Source of the DNA: Halictus rubicundus
Lineage: Eukaryota > Arthropoda > Insecta > Hymenoptera > Halictidae
DNA length: 64,000 nucleotides
NCBI RefSeq assembly: GCF_050948215.1
Contig: NC_135164.1
Coordinates: 1,121,116-1,185,115 of the forward strand
Reading direction: 5' to 3'
Shown here in pieces: positions 45,240 through 55,191 of this stretch; the first letter of the stretch is position 1; each line of letters begins with the position of its first letter. The translations under genes and the position numbers were made by a program. The notes beneath the pieces are model-generated. The model saw only the letters and a program-made list of their open reading frames with translations, was not told the DNA's origin and did no database searches.

Positions 45240-45515
45240 TGAAATAAAACGTCTTGAAAAAGACGTTTTAAAGACGTTTTATTTCAGACGTAAAAATGAC
45301 ATCGCCAAAAAGACGTTTTATTTCAGACGTAAAAACGACGTCTCCAAAAAGACGTACTTAAGACGTCTTAAAGACGTCTGAAATGGAACGTATTAAAGAC
45401 GTCTCGAAAAAGACGTCTTATTTCGGATGTAAAAACGGCGTCTCGAGAAAGACGTCTCATTAGGTCGTAAGACTTTCAGACCTAAAATGGACGTAAAAAA
45501 GATGTGCCATCTGGG
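45240..45515. repeat. AGACGTCT subterminal repeats, element end
   Basis: Many iterations of aaagacgtctt or close variants (at least ten), ending gtgccatctggg at 45505-45516. The same arrangement marks both ends of the large element at 50412-59692, so this is a one-ended fragment of that family. Nothing else is recognised in 45134-45240. Confidence 0.75.
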
Positions 45516-45781
45516 TAGTCTGTAAGAAAATTTCGTATGTCAGAGCTCAGTTTCGGTTTGAAATTTGTCGAATTCAGTGGTGTTAAGCATTTTAAATCTG
45601 CATTTCTACGCGATAAAACATCATAAAAAACTTTATAGTTATTTATAGTATTTTAGTTTTTGTACATATAATATATGTATTTTAGTAATGTACTTTAGTA
45701 GTGTATTTTAATAGTGTAGCGTGCGTATGTGTATTTTATATATTTATTTATTTATTTATTTATATTATTTTACATAGTACA

Positions 45782-46426
45782 ATGTCACGAAGGTGTACAA
45801 ATCTGCCGGACTCTTTCTGTTATATTTGTGGTGAATTAAAATTTGTAGATGAAAATTATTTTCAATGTAAACTGGGGGATCAGTATAAAGATTGGGCTCC
45901 TCATACTTCCTGCCAGCGTTGTGCCTCGGGTCTTCTAGCGTGGATGAGAGGTGATAAAAAGAAAATGCCTTTCGCAATACCAATGATATGGACGGACCCT
46001 ACAAATCACGTGATAGACTGTTATTTTTGTTTAACCAAAACATGTGGGTTCAATGCAAAACGAAAGAAAAAAATGCTGTATCCGGATGTATCTTCTGCTA
46101 TTCGGCCAGTTATGCTTTCGGAAGAATTCCCTGTGCCTAAACCTCCTGCAATGACACCTGAGGCATTTGACGCTACCGAAGACGAAAAAAAAAAGAAAAA
46201 GAAAAAGGAGAAAAAGAAGAAAGTGAAGAATATACTGCAATTTATTCAAAAGAACCACATTTAGTAACGCAGTCAGATCTCAATGATCTCGTAAGAGATT
46301 TCGTAAGACCAGGCAGAACTTTTAGGATCGCGCCTACAAGAGTGGAATTTATTGGACAATACAACGAAAACCACCTACTTCAGAACAGAGTTGGGCAGTA
46401 TCTAAATAAAAAATTATTTGAATAGC
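45782..46426 (+). pseudogene. Multicopy arthropod Cys-rich protein, broken
   Basis: Begins MSRRCTNLPDSFCYICGE and continues DWAPHTSCQRC and MPFAIPMIWTDPTNHVIDCYFC, then PVPKPP. From memory this matches an uncharacterised, often multicopy family in arthropod genomes that normally carries a longer segment before CKLGDQ. That segment is deleted here. The Cys pairs (CYIC, CQRC, CYFC) suggest metal binding. A frameshift in a lysine/A-rich run near 46190 moves the tail (LVTQSDLNDLVRDF) into another frame up to 46426. Function unknown. Confidence 0.7.
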
Positions 46427-46429
46427 TTT

Positions 46430-47208
46430 CAGCTACAGATACTCTGTATCTTTTGTTTTTATTCGAAGTCGGATGAATCGCGAGAAGTTATCTGTATCTT
46501 TATTCGTCGAGCGTCTGGTTCCGAGATTTGTATTCGATTGCCTCTCGGATGATTTTCTGGGAATCTTCGGGATTTATTCGAGAGTCGGATACAACGCCAC
46601 CATTTATTCGACGGATTTATTCGTAGATACTCGGTGACGCCGAGTATCTGACCGATTTTAGTCGACGAATAAAAATAAATTTCAGAATGAATTCGAACTC
46701 AGATGTCGCGGCGAAATTTATTCGTAACTTTTATTCGTTATTCGAAGCTCGATTTGGCCAGACGATGTATTTGAGGATTTATTCGTGACAAGTATTTGGC
46801 AGAGATCGGGGCCCGCCCTAGGGGGGGGGGGGCAACCCGGGCATTTGCCCGGGGCGCCAAAATTTAGGGGCGCCATTAAAACATATTGATGTTTTAAATA
46901 TTCAATTAATAGAAAATTTCAGACTACCCTTGCCAGACAATTTCGCTAAAAAAAAGGTCATTTTGTTCAGCGCGGTGCTTAGTGCTTAAAAAGGGGCGGC
47001 AATTTGTTTTTTTGCCCGGGGCGTCGTATTCGCTAGAGCGGGCTCTGCAGAGATGAAAATCAGATGTATCTTTTATTCGAAATTGTATTCGAAGCTCGGA
47101 TAGCCGACCTTTTTGTCCGACGTTGCCAAGCCATAATAAGTAAATACGTACCACGGTACAATGACTACCATTAATAATCGAACACTTTGTATCGTTTAAA
47201 CTTTAAAC
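46430..47208. repeat. TTATTCG-rich repeat, copy 2, with hAT-like MITE inside
   Basis: Contains the uninterrupted site that received the solo LTR in the 6130-6960 copy. It is non-coding and has many ttattcg units. Confidence 0.75.
46807..47046. mobile_element. hAT-like MITE, 240 bp
   Basis: Flanked by an 8-bp duplication GCAGAGAT (46799-46806 and 47047-47054). The ends are imperfect inverted repeats (ggggcccgccctag and ctagagcgggctc). The interior contains gcccggggcgcc and gcccggggcg in inverted context. The 8-bp duplication fits the hAT superfamily; no coding sequence. Confidence 0.75.
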
Positions 47209-47348
47209 GCTTGTTACGAGTCAGGGCTGCGAGCAACGCGAGAGGCCGGCGAGGGGTTGTTACCCCAGGAATATGGTTTCTATTATTAGTTAATATTGAA
47301 ATCTTTGTTGATTTGAATCTAAGATTGGTTAGCCTCGTAACTTATATA
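47209..47348 (-). mobile_element. Fragment of the 890-bp LTR, reverse orientation
   Basis: ttgttacgagtcagggctgc to cctcgtaacttata is the reverse complement of 38290-38421 with few differences. It is cut at TA by the mariner insertion, and the sequence beyond the mariner does not clearly continue the LTR. Confidence 0.75.
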
Positions 47349-47660
47349 CAGGGTGAGTCACCAAACGTTAGCACCTCAAATATCTTTGTTGTTTCTAAAG
47401 ATACGTAAAATATGGTAAGGACAAAGTTGCATGGTACAACGGGGCTGACACGATGCAAAAAAAATTTTTGTTTTTATGTCATTTTTTTGGAGATATCAAG
47501 GTCACCTTGACTTTTTTAAATGGAACCACCCTTTTTTAAACACCTACAATGATAGTCCCTTTCATTAGGAATTCAGTGACTATAATTAGTCCAAGGTCAT
47601 TCAAGGTCAAGGACAGAAAAAACGTATAAAACTAAAATATGGAAGCAGAATACCTGTATT

Positions 47661-48758
47661 TTATAAATGTTCGAAATGATGGCCGTCTGCGTCGATACAT
47701 TGTTGTAAACGAGCTCTGAAGGAATCTTGAACTCTGATAAGTGTATCCGACGTGATATTCGTACATGCTGTGATGATACGCTGACGCATATCTTTAACTG
47801 TTGTTAGAGCATCCGTGTACACGGTCTCTTTTAGCAGACCCCAGAAAAAGAAATCCAGTGGATTTAAATCAGGCGAACGTGCTGGCCATGAAACTGTTCC
47901 GCCTCGTCCAATCCATCGGTTTGGATATCGAGAATCCAACGTTTCTCTTGCTACTCGTGCATAATGAGCAGGACAACCGTCATGTTGGTACCACATATCG
48001 AAGCGATTTTGTAAACGGACATCTTCTAACAAAATTGGCAGATATTCTTGCAAAAATTGAGCGTATTTCTGTCCCGTCATCATTCCGTTAACGAAATATG
48101 GTCCAATTACTTTGTCGTTCAAAATACCACAACACACGTTTACGCTCCATTGTCTTTGATGATCAATTTCTCGCAGCCAGTGCGGATTATCCACATACCA
48201 ATAATGGGCGTTCCGTAGATTAATTGAGCCATGATTAGTAAATGTTGCTTCGTCCGTAAACAAGACATTAGAACAAAATGAATGATTTTGAAGCAATCCC
48301 CATTGACAAAAGTTAATTCTATTTTGAAAATCATTCCCGTGCAATTCTTGATGGAGCGATATGTGGAACGGATGAAATTTATGTCGGGCCAGAAATCGTA
48401 TTACGCTACTTTGACTTATGCCTGCTTCCCGGGCAATTTTTCTAGTACTCACGTGAGGATTGACAGCTATAGCTGCTAAAATATTAATTTCATTGTCTTC
48501 ATTAGTCGTGGGATTCTTCCGTTTGTACTGCCTTGCATGTACACTTCCAGTACTTCGAAACAACCTGTACGTATTAGTGAAAGTATGTCTAGAAGGAGTG
48601 TTTCGCTCGGGGTACCTTTCTTCATAAAGTAGTCGCACTGCATTTTTTCTACATTCACAGTAAATCGTGATCATATCACACTTTTCAGTCATCGAATATA
48701 ACATAGCGGAATCGCGTTTGGAAACATACTGATAGTAAATAAGAATGCTGAATAACAT
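47661..48758 (-). CDS. Mariner transposase, DD41D type, intact frame
   Basis: 365 codons without a stop or frameshift. The N-terminal helix-turn-helix region includes HVSTRKIAREAGISQSSVIR. The catalytic triad is visible: the Asp of LFTDEATF, the Asp of YQHDGCPAH, and the third Asp in SPDLNPLDFF. Exactly 41 residues separate the second and third Asp, placing it with DD41D (rosa/VS-like) mariners and not DD34D. A later Met (MLYSMTEK or MTEK) may be the real start. The gene is potentially functional, though the right inverted repeat is damaged. Confidence 0.93.
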   Translation of the reverse strand: MLFSILIYYQYVSKRDSAMLYSMTEKCDMITIYCECRKNAVRLLYEERYPERNTPSRHTFTNTYRLFRSTGSVHARQYKRKNPTTNEDNEINILAAIAVNPHVSTRKIAREAGISQSSVIRFLARHKFHPFHISLHQELHGNDFQNRINFCQWGLLQNHSFCSNVLFTDEATFTNHGSINLRNAHYWYVDNPHWLREIDHQRQWSVNVCCGILNDKVIGPYFVNGMMTGQKYAQFLQEYLPILLEDVRLQNRFDMWYQHDGCPAHYARVARETLDSRYPNRWIGRGGTVSWPARSPDLNPLDFFFWGLLKETVYTDALTTVKDMRQRIITACTNITSDTLIRVQDSFRARLQQCIDADGHHFEHL

Positions 48759-49089
48759 TGAAGAACCTTAGTATGTTTACTTTAACTACGACCATAGTAT
48801 GTTTACTATTTCCCACAAGTCTCAACCGTGATAAACGTATTCTGCTTCCATATTTTAGTTTTATACGTTTTTTCTGTCCTTGACCTTGAATGACCTTGGA
48901 CTAATTATAGTCACTGAATTCTTAATGAAAGGGACTATCATTGTAGGTGTTTAAAAAAGGGTGGTTCCATTTAAAAAAGTCAAGGTGACCTTGATATCTC
49001 CAAAAAAAATGACATAAAAACAACATTTTTTTGCATCGTGTCAGCCCCATTGTACCATTCAACTTTGTCCTTATCATATTTTACGTATC

Positions 49090-49502
49090 TGTTAGCGCCA
49101 ATATGTTTCGGGCCCAATCAGGGACGGCTGCCGATGCTTTGAGCGGCGACCTCTGAGAGTCAGCCGATGCTTTGAGCGGCGACCTCTGACAGTCGGCCGA
49201 TGCTTTGACCGGCGACCTCTGAGAGTCGGCTGATACCTTGAGCGGCGACCTCTGAGAGTCGGCCGACGCTTTGAAATAGGTGACAGAGACACCGATCCCT
49301 AATTGCCGATTGCCGACGCTACCGTTGACGCGACGTCATCGGTGACGTGTCGGATAAAGAGCCAATCGAGATGATTTCGGGGCGGATCTGGCCACGGAGT
49401 GGGGAAGGCAAGCATGCCTTCCGGTAAGAGGACTGTGGGAGACCGCTCAGCACTTACCCCAGAACCGCTGGACGATACGGGTTTCGATAGACCTCTTTGA
49501 CA
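49090..49502. mobile_element. Solo LTR in mariner inverted repeat, with a 33-bp minisatellite
   Basis: TGTTAGCGCC to CCTCTTTGACA, 413 bp, flanked by TATC (49086-49089 and 49503-49506). Its removal restores the mariner inverted repeat. Inside, about four to five copies of a 33-bp unit (gccgatgctttgagcggcga...) run from 49128 to 49275. Confidence 0.8.
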
Positions 49503-49559
49503 TATCTTTAGAAACAACAAAGATATTTGAGATGCTAACGTTTGGTGACTCACCCTGTA

Positions 49560-50228
49560 TATATGTAGATCATCAATACTTAAAAACTCATTGTACCAAC
49601 GACCACCCGGCACTACATTTGTAAAAGAAACGGACCTAACCATAGCGCTGCAAATGCACAAGATTGTAAATCTTCCCTCCTACACAATAGGTTCAACAAA
49701 AATTGTAGATTCAGTATCTTCCTCATCAACGACGTATTCTATGTACCAAACTAGGTTCATAAACTTAACACAAAATTTAACATTGTAAATCTCGACGACA
49801 TTCGAGATACGCTGCCACAAGCACCTACTCTCACACGAACATACACCGATTTCGAAATTTCACTAGATAGCCTAGACAATAAAATAAGCAAGTTCTGAAA
49901 TATGAAACGCATCATAACGTGGACGTCAACCGGATGGTCCATACTCCAATGGACAGGATACACCGGCATCGCAGCTTGTTTCATCTACGGGCTCAACAAA
50001 TGTGGGGCCTTCCACCTGCTCAAGACCTGCGGAGGACTCACCCTAAACATTTGCTGCATCTCCAGCAAAGCCACCATCCAAGGCGACAGACAACAAACAA
50101 CAATCTCGACTGCTCCACCAGAAGACGAAGACTTCTTCAGACCCGTACATAGAACCCCAACCGTGAAATTCCAAGAACCAATCATTAGACTCATAGAGAG
50201 ACCCAAGCGCGTTAAATTTACAAAATAG
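49560..50228 (+). pseudogene. Envelope-like C-terminal remnant of an LTR element
   Basis: Two frames (49591-49785 and 49902-50228). The second encodes a hydrophobic segment (about residues 10-30, around WTGYTGIAACFIYGL), a Cys-rich stretch, then an acidic/basic tail ending near VKFTK. It lies immediately before a purine tract (aaaaagggggg, 50258-50268) and an LTR, the place of an env gene in insect endogenous-retrovirus-like elements. The assignment rests mostly on position and membrane topology. The N-terminal part is missing and the two frames are not continuous, so the gene is broken. Confidence 0.5.
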
Positions 50229-50269
50229 TTTTTCAGGGGGAAAAACAGTCTAAAAAGGGGGGAATACGA

Positions 50270-50411
50270 CACCCTAATCTCAACCAGAACCTATATTTCA
50301 TATAGGAACACTTGGTCGTAAGATTAGGAAGACCACCCGCTTTTCCTCTGAAACTATTTCTATATGAGATAAGGAAAAGCGCCCCTTTTTCCTCCGATAA
50401 GATAAGAACAC
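50270..50411 (+). mobile_element. LTR of the envelope-bearing element, left part
   Basis: Begins just after the purine tract and has repeated gataagataagaacac motifs. It resumes at 59693 after a 9.3 kb insertion. The TATA box and polyadenylation signal are in the right part. Confidence 0.7.
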
Positions 50412-50538
50412 TCCCCAGATAGCACGCGACGTCTTAAAGACGTCTGTTTTACGTCCATTTTTGGTCTGAACGTCTTACGTCCCAAAAGACGTCTTTAAGA
50501 CGTCTTTCCTGAGACGTCGTTTTTACGTCCGAAATAAG

Positions 50539-50573
50539 TGTGAAAAGATGAATACATTTATCTTGTACGAATG

Positions 50574-50630
<57 letters not shown>

Positions 50631-50843
50631 GAGAGAATGATAGGCTCTCACTCCAGAGCATCGCGGAATGGAGCGTGTACGCATGTCCGAGCGAAAAACA
50701 AGCGAATGGGTAACAGGAAAGAAACGCGGAGGACACGAGGTTGTAGTCGTTGTGTAGAGACAGAAGTATGTGTAGCGCCAAAGATTATTCTCATTAAATA
50801 ACTATTATATTATTCTCATTAAATAACTATTATATTGTTAACA
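50539..50843. mobile_element. Solo LTR, 305 bp
   Basis: TGTGAAAAGATG to ATTGTTAACA, flanked by ATAAG (50534-50538 and 50844-50848), inside the left subterminal array. It contains a (GA)n run at 50577-50635 and a tandem duplication of about 27 bp near its 3' end (attctcattaaataacta twice). Confidence 0.85.
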
Positions 50844-51220
50844 ATAAGACGTCTTTCTCGAGACGTCGTTTTTGCGTCCGAAATAAGACGTCTTTAAGAC
50901 GTTTCATTTCAGACGTCGTTAAGACGTCTTTCCCGAGACGTTTTTAAGACGTTTCATTTCAGACATCCTTAAAGATGTCTTTTTCGAGACTAAATAAATG
51001 GTATTGTCTAGGTAATTTAAAAATAGCAATTAATTTAACTTTCATTTTTATTACAATTTGTTTCTCGTTGTTCATTCCATCTGTACATGTCTCATGATTA
51101 TTACGTACATTTCTCTCTCAAAGTCTTTATTTTACAAATAAACCATTTTTAACATAATTTTACTAGTTAATTAATTTAACTATTATAACCGCTCAGTTAA
51201 CGAACACGCGAACTCTAAAC

Positions 51221-51238
51221 TGGTGACCCCGACGTGAT
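51221..51238 (+). other. Gypsy primer-binding site, tRNA-Trp
   Basis: tggtgaccccgacgtgat is complementary to the 3' end of insect tRNA-Trp with CCA (tRNA sequence from memory). The 5' LTR must end just upstream, but its start could not be set. Confidence 0.75.
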
Positions 51239-51312
51239 ATTTTTCTTAATTTCAACCTTCATTCAATTCGTTCGTAGTTTCGCGTATAACGTTCAAAAAG
51301 TGCGTCCCAATC

Positions 51313-52335
51313 ATGCCGATCTCTCGCTCTCCAATTCCGGGACAATTTACGGATTCACTCCCTCAGGACGATTTCGGACCTCCGCCAGATAATGTGACGG
51401 ATCATGGAAACCAGAGACGGGACTCGTTTGAGAGTTGTTCTGATACAGAATTGTTCGACGCTGCTGCGAAGCTACGAGTAGACGCTGTGGCTGGTTGTCG
51501 CCTTCCGCCCTTCTGGAGAACAAATCCGGAACTGTGGTTCTTCCAAGTAGAAGCAGCTTTCGGAATCCATCGTATAAGGTCGGACGAGTCGAAATACAAT
51601 CTGGTATTATCAAAACTGGATCAAGACTCTCTCCAGGAGGTGACGGACATAGTCAAGTCCCCGCCGCCAACTGGAAAATATGAAAATTTAAAGGCGGCCA
51701 TTCTGCGCCAATTCGTAGACTCCACGGATCGCCAATTACACAGACTTCTCACGCAATTAGAGCTCGGAGATAAGAAACCATCACAGCTGCTCCGTCGAAT
51801 GAAAGCTCTGGCGGGAGACCGCGTATCCGAGTTGTTGTTGCGAGTTAAGTGGTTGGATTTACTGCCAGGCAATATTCAACGTCCCTTGAGGATTTTCAAG
51901 GCGGCTGATCTTGAAGAATTGGCTATTGCTGCAGACGAACTTGTTGGAGGTTCGTCAACCAGTTGTTTTGTTTCGGCGGTGGGATCCCGTGCGCGCCCGC
52001 ATTCACCAACCCATATGCCTCGAAGTTTACCCTCTTCAATTTCACCTGCTCGGCAAGACGAATTAACGTCAACTGTAGCCAACATTAACACTTCGCTGAT
52101 ACAGATCATTGAACAAAATCGACAGTTACTGGAAAAGGTTTCCGTCCTTTCAAGAGGGGGTTCTTACGGACGCTCAGATGATCGAGCCCGCAGTCCAGCC
52201 CGTGCACGTTCCCCAGCCTCCCTCGCCTCAGGTTTCTGCTTCTATCATAGGCGTTATGGGATGGATGTCAACAAGTGCGAACAGCCGTGTTCTTTCAAAC
52301 CGATAACACAAGTGATAGGCCATTCGGAAAACTAG
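51313..52335 (+). CDS. Gypsy gag
   Basis: 340 codons starting MPISRSPIPGQF. The core gag region is around residues 60-215 (FWRTNPELWFFQVEAAF, YNLVLSKLDQDSLQEV, QLLRRMKALAGD, DLEELAIAADELV). A short Cys motif near the C-terminus (CFYHRRYGMDVNKC...C) replaces the canonical CCHC. The frame overlaps the protease frame by about 60 bp in the -1 frame, the usual arrangement for gag-pol frameshifting. Confidence 0.9.
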   Translation: MPISRSPIPGQFTDSLPQDDFGPPPDNVTDHGNQRRDSFESCSDTELFDAAAKLRVDAVAGCRLPPFWRTNPELWFFQVEAAFGIHRIRSDESKYNLVLSKLDQDSLQEVTDIVKSPPPTGKYENLKAAILRQFVDSTDRQLHRLLTQLELGDKKPSQLLRRMKALAGDRVSELLLRVKWLDLLPGNIQRPLRIFKAADLEELAIAADELVGGSSTSCFVSAVGSRARPHSPTHMPRSLPSSISPARQDELTSTVANINTSLIQIIEQNRQLLEKVSVLSRGGSYGRSDDRARSPARARSPASLASGFCFYHRRYGMDVNKCEQPCSFKPITQVIGHSEN

Positions 52336-53015
52336 AAGAACCGGCATTAGTACAGGCGGCTGATGCCGGCAGCAGTTTTCAAGAAAATCGTCTCCATGTT
52401 CACGATAGACAATCCGGTATGAGATTTCTTGTGGACTCTGGCTCAGTGGTATCCCTCCTGCCACGTTCAGCTGTCAAGAGATCCCTAACTCCACAGAGGC
52501 TTGTCTTATCAGCAGCAAATTCGACTTCCATTCCTACTTTCGGCCTCCAAATGATCGAGCTCAACCTGGGTCTCCGCCGGTCCATTAAATGGCCTTTCAT
52601 TACTGCTGGAGTTGCATCAGCCATCATCGGTGCTGATCTTCTTGCCCATTATGGTCTTCTAGTGGATGTCAAGCGTCGACGCATCCTGGACCCTCTGACC
52701 TCTATCACGTCCACAGGGGATTTCGCGCCGGCCCATATTCATTCTGTCTCACTGGTGGAGAGCGGCAACTCACCGGGTCCCGTTCCATGTGAAATAATTT
52801 CTAAATTAATCACTGAATTCAGCGATTTAACTGTTTTCATCAGCACCGCCACGCGGATTAAGGATCCGTTGGTCCAGCACCACATCCATACAGATACCCC
52901 CGGTTTTCGAACGGCCCCGCAGACTGTCTGGGGAAAGACTTGCTGCTGCCAAGGCAGAATTCGGTCCGTTGCTCGACGGAGGCATCATTCGTCCGTCGTC
53001 AAGCCAATGGGCTAG
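52275..53015 (+). pseudogene. Gypsy protease and pol start
   Basis: Aspartic protease with FLVDSGSVVSLLP and a C-terminal AIIGADLLAHYGL, then the linker to reverse transcriptase. A one-base indel near 52920 moves the remainder (ERLAAAKAEFGPLL, GGIIRPSSSQWASPLHMV) into the frame of the next open segment. Confidence 0.85.
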
Positions 53016-53740
53016 CCCTCTGCACATGGTAAGGAAATCTTCCGGAGCTTGGCGTTCCACAGGAGATTATCGCCGACTGAACGCTGTCACCATTCCCGAT
53101 CGCTACCCTTTACCGATCATTGAAGACCTCCTCCAGGACTATCACGATTGTTCAATTTTTTCAACCATCGACTTGCAGAAGGCTTACCATCAGATTCCGG
53201 TTGCGACAGAAGACATCGCCAAGACGGCTATTACCACTCCCTTTGGCTTGTTCGAGTACTTGGGTATGCCTTTTGGCCTACGGAACGCCTCGCAGACATT
53301 TCAACGCTTCATGGACTCGCTGTTCCGTTCCATGCCCTTTGTGCGTTGCTACCTGGATGATCTTTTCGTGATGTCAAGATCTATCGACGAACACACGCGT
53401 CATCTTCGGCTTGTCTTCGAGGTGCTGCGAGGGGCCAAACTGACGATCAATCTGCAGAAATGTGTTTTTGCGCAACCTGAGGTCATTTATCTGGGCTACT
53501 CAATTTCCAAGGAGGGCTATCGCCCCCCTCCTGCCAAAATCAAAGCAATAGAAAATTTTCCCAAACCGGAGACCAACACACAACTCCGGCGTTTTCTTGG
53601 AATGCTGAATTATTACAGGCGTTGTATTGCGGATGCTGCTCGTATCCAGGCACCGTTAAATGACCTCCTCATTGGAACCGCCAAGTCCTCCAAAAAGCCG
53701 CTGGCATGGACACCGAGTGCGGAACAGGCAGTCCAATGGT
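52969..53740 (+). pseudogene. Gypsy reverse transcriptase
   Basis: Recognisable blocks are GDYRRLNAVTIPDRYPLP, FSTIDLQKAYHQIP, FGLRNASQTFQRFMD, the catalytic YLDD in CYLDDLFVMSR, and RRFLGMLNYYRR. Homology ends at LAWTPSAEQAV near 53735. RNase H and the integrase core are deleted. Confidence 0.88.
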
Positions 53741-54457
53741 ATGGTGGAGAGGTTTCACCGATCCCTCAAGGCTGCCTTGATGTGTAGTCCTGAGACTCCT
53801 TGGCCGGATCTCCTTCCGACAGTTTTACTGGGTTTACGCAGCGCCTTCAAGAAGGACTTGCAAGCTTCACCGGCGGAGATGCTTTACGGCTGCAACCTGC
53901 GTATTCCGGGTGAATTTTTTGTTAAAGGGGACACCCCTACAGAACCTCCTATTTTTGTATCCAGGCTCCGCGATTTGATGAGAAGGATCAAACCAGTTCC
54001 TGCGTCCAGGCACAGCAATTTACATCCTTTTTCCCATAAGGACCTTGATACTTGTTCGCACGTCTTCAAAAGGGTGGATTCTATACGGAAACCTTTGGAT
54101 CCACCTTACACCGGCCCACATGAGGTAGTGAAGAGGATCAACGATAAAACTTTCGTTATTAAATTCAGAGGCACAGTTAAGACGGTTTCAACAGACTGCC
54201 TCAAGCCGGCCTTCCTCGAATCAACCGCATCACCTAACACCTCGACACCATTACAACATCCATCCTCACCGACCGCCACACCGTCACGAAGAGTTTCGTT
54301 CCCTTCGCCCCCTGCGAAGGTCTCTGAGGGGGGAGTGGTTGTGGCGCCTCAGCGACGCGTAGTTTCTCCCGCGTGCCGTCCTGGCGCTTCGAACACTCCG
54401 AGAAGGAGAAAACAAGTCTTGAAGCCGCGGCCGCTTTTTCTCATTGATCACTCCTGA
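53735..54457 (+). pseudogene. Gypsy integrase C-terminal part
   Basis: Resumes at NGMVERFHRSLKAALM in another frame, then LLGLRSAFKKDLQASPAEMLYG and a chromodomain-less C-tail with DPPYTGPHEVVKRINDKTFVI. The join with reverse transcriptase is a large in-element deletion or a recombination point. Confidence 0.85.
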
Positions 54458-54866
54458 AGACGTTTACCATTGTTTGCATTTGAAGATGCACCCTAATCGC
54501 GGCCTTCTTGCTTCCTCCTTCCTTTTTCTTGTTTAATGTTGTCTAGGTAATTTAATAATGTTGTTTAGGTGTTCTTCCAATTCGCGTCATTACCGGGCGT
54601 CCACGCTCACGATTCTTTTTTTTGTTTTCTTATGTAACCACGCCGGTGGAGAGACAGGCTCTCACCGTGAACCCGTCGCCGGACCATCGGGGAATCCGGG
54701 CGACCGGACTTAAGAATAAAGTATCACTGTTTTTTTTTCACTTTAATTTAGCGTTCCTCATTTAGTCACCTTGTCCCCCCTCCCCAAAGAACCCTGGCCG
54801 CTGAGCCAATCCGGGGAGGGCCCGCACGCCTCGCAGCGCTTCCCGCACGAGGCGTGAACCGTTACA
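54345..54866 (+). mobile_element. Candidate Gypsy 3' LTR
   Basis: Follows a purine tract (gaggggggagtgg, near 54331-54343). It begins TGTGGCGCCTC and ends GTGAACCGTTACA, with aataaagt near 54715. It does not resemble the sequence upstream of the primer-binding site, so the two ends of this Gypsy element do not match. Confidence 0.5.
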
Positions 54867-55191
54867 AGCTCATATACAATATTGTATAATATGTCATTGA
54901 AGAGGTCGTCACCCCTACTATTACATCGCGATTAGAAAAAAATATAGTTGCATTAAAAAAGTGATCTTGATATCTAGAAAAAATGACCTTGAAAAAAGTT
55001 TTTTCCAAATCATTGTATTGCCCCTTCGGTTAGGTTAATATTGTCCTATAACGTTTTCTTCTATCATTAATACTAAGCGAGATTTTCAAGGTGGTCAAGT
55101 TAGCTTGGACACCCTGCATTACATTTATAGTTATACATCATTCTGTTTCTGTAATTAGTATATCTTTTTAATCAAAACATTTTATTTTCAG
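54867..55191. other. Unassigned AT-rich stretch
   Basis: No coding or repeat feature recognised. It leads into the first visible DUF4806 exon. Confidence 0.4.

Larger units (their letters stand above)
47349..49557 (-). mobile_element. Mariner-type element with 300-bp inverted repeats
   Basis: Begins CAGGGTGAGTCACC and ends GGTGACTCACCCTG, with TA on each side (47347-47348 and 49558-49559). The inverted repeats reach about 305 bp (47349-47655 and 48834-49557). The right arm is split by a solo LTR. This length is unusual for mariner, and the family may be MITE-prone. Confidence 0.9.

Noticed and set aside
50571..50801. RERERE protein frame
   Set aside because: It is the (GA)n microsatellite within a solo LTR.
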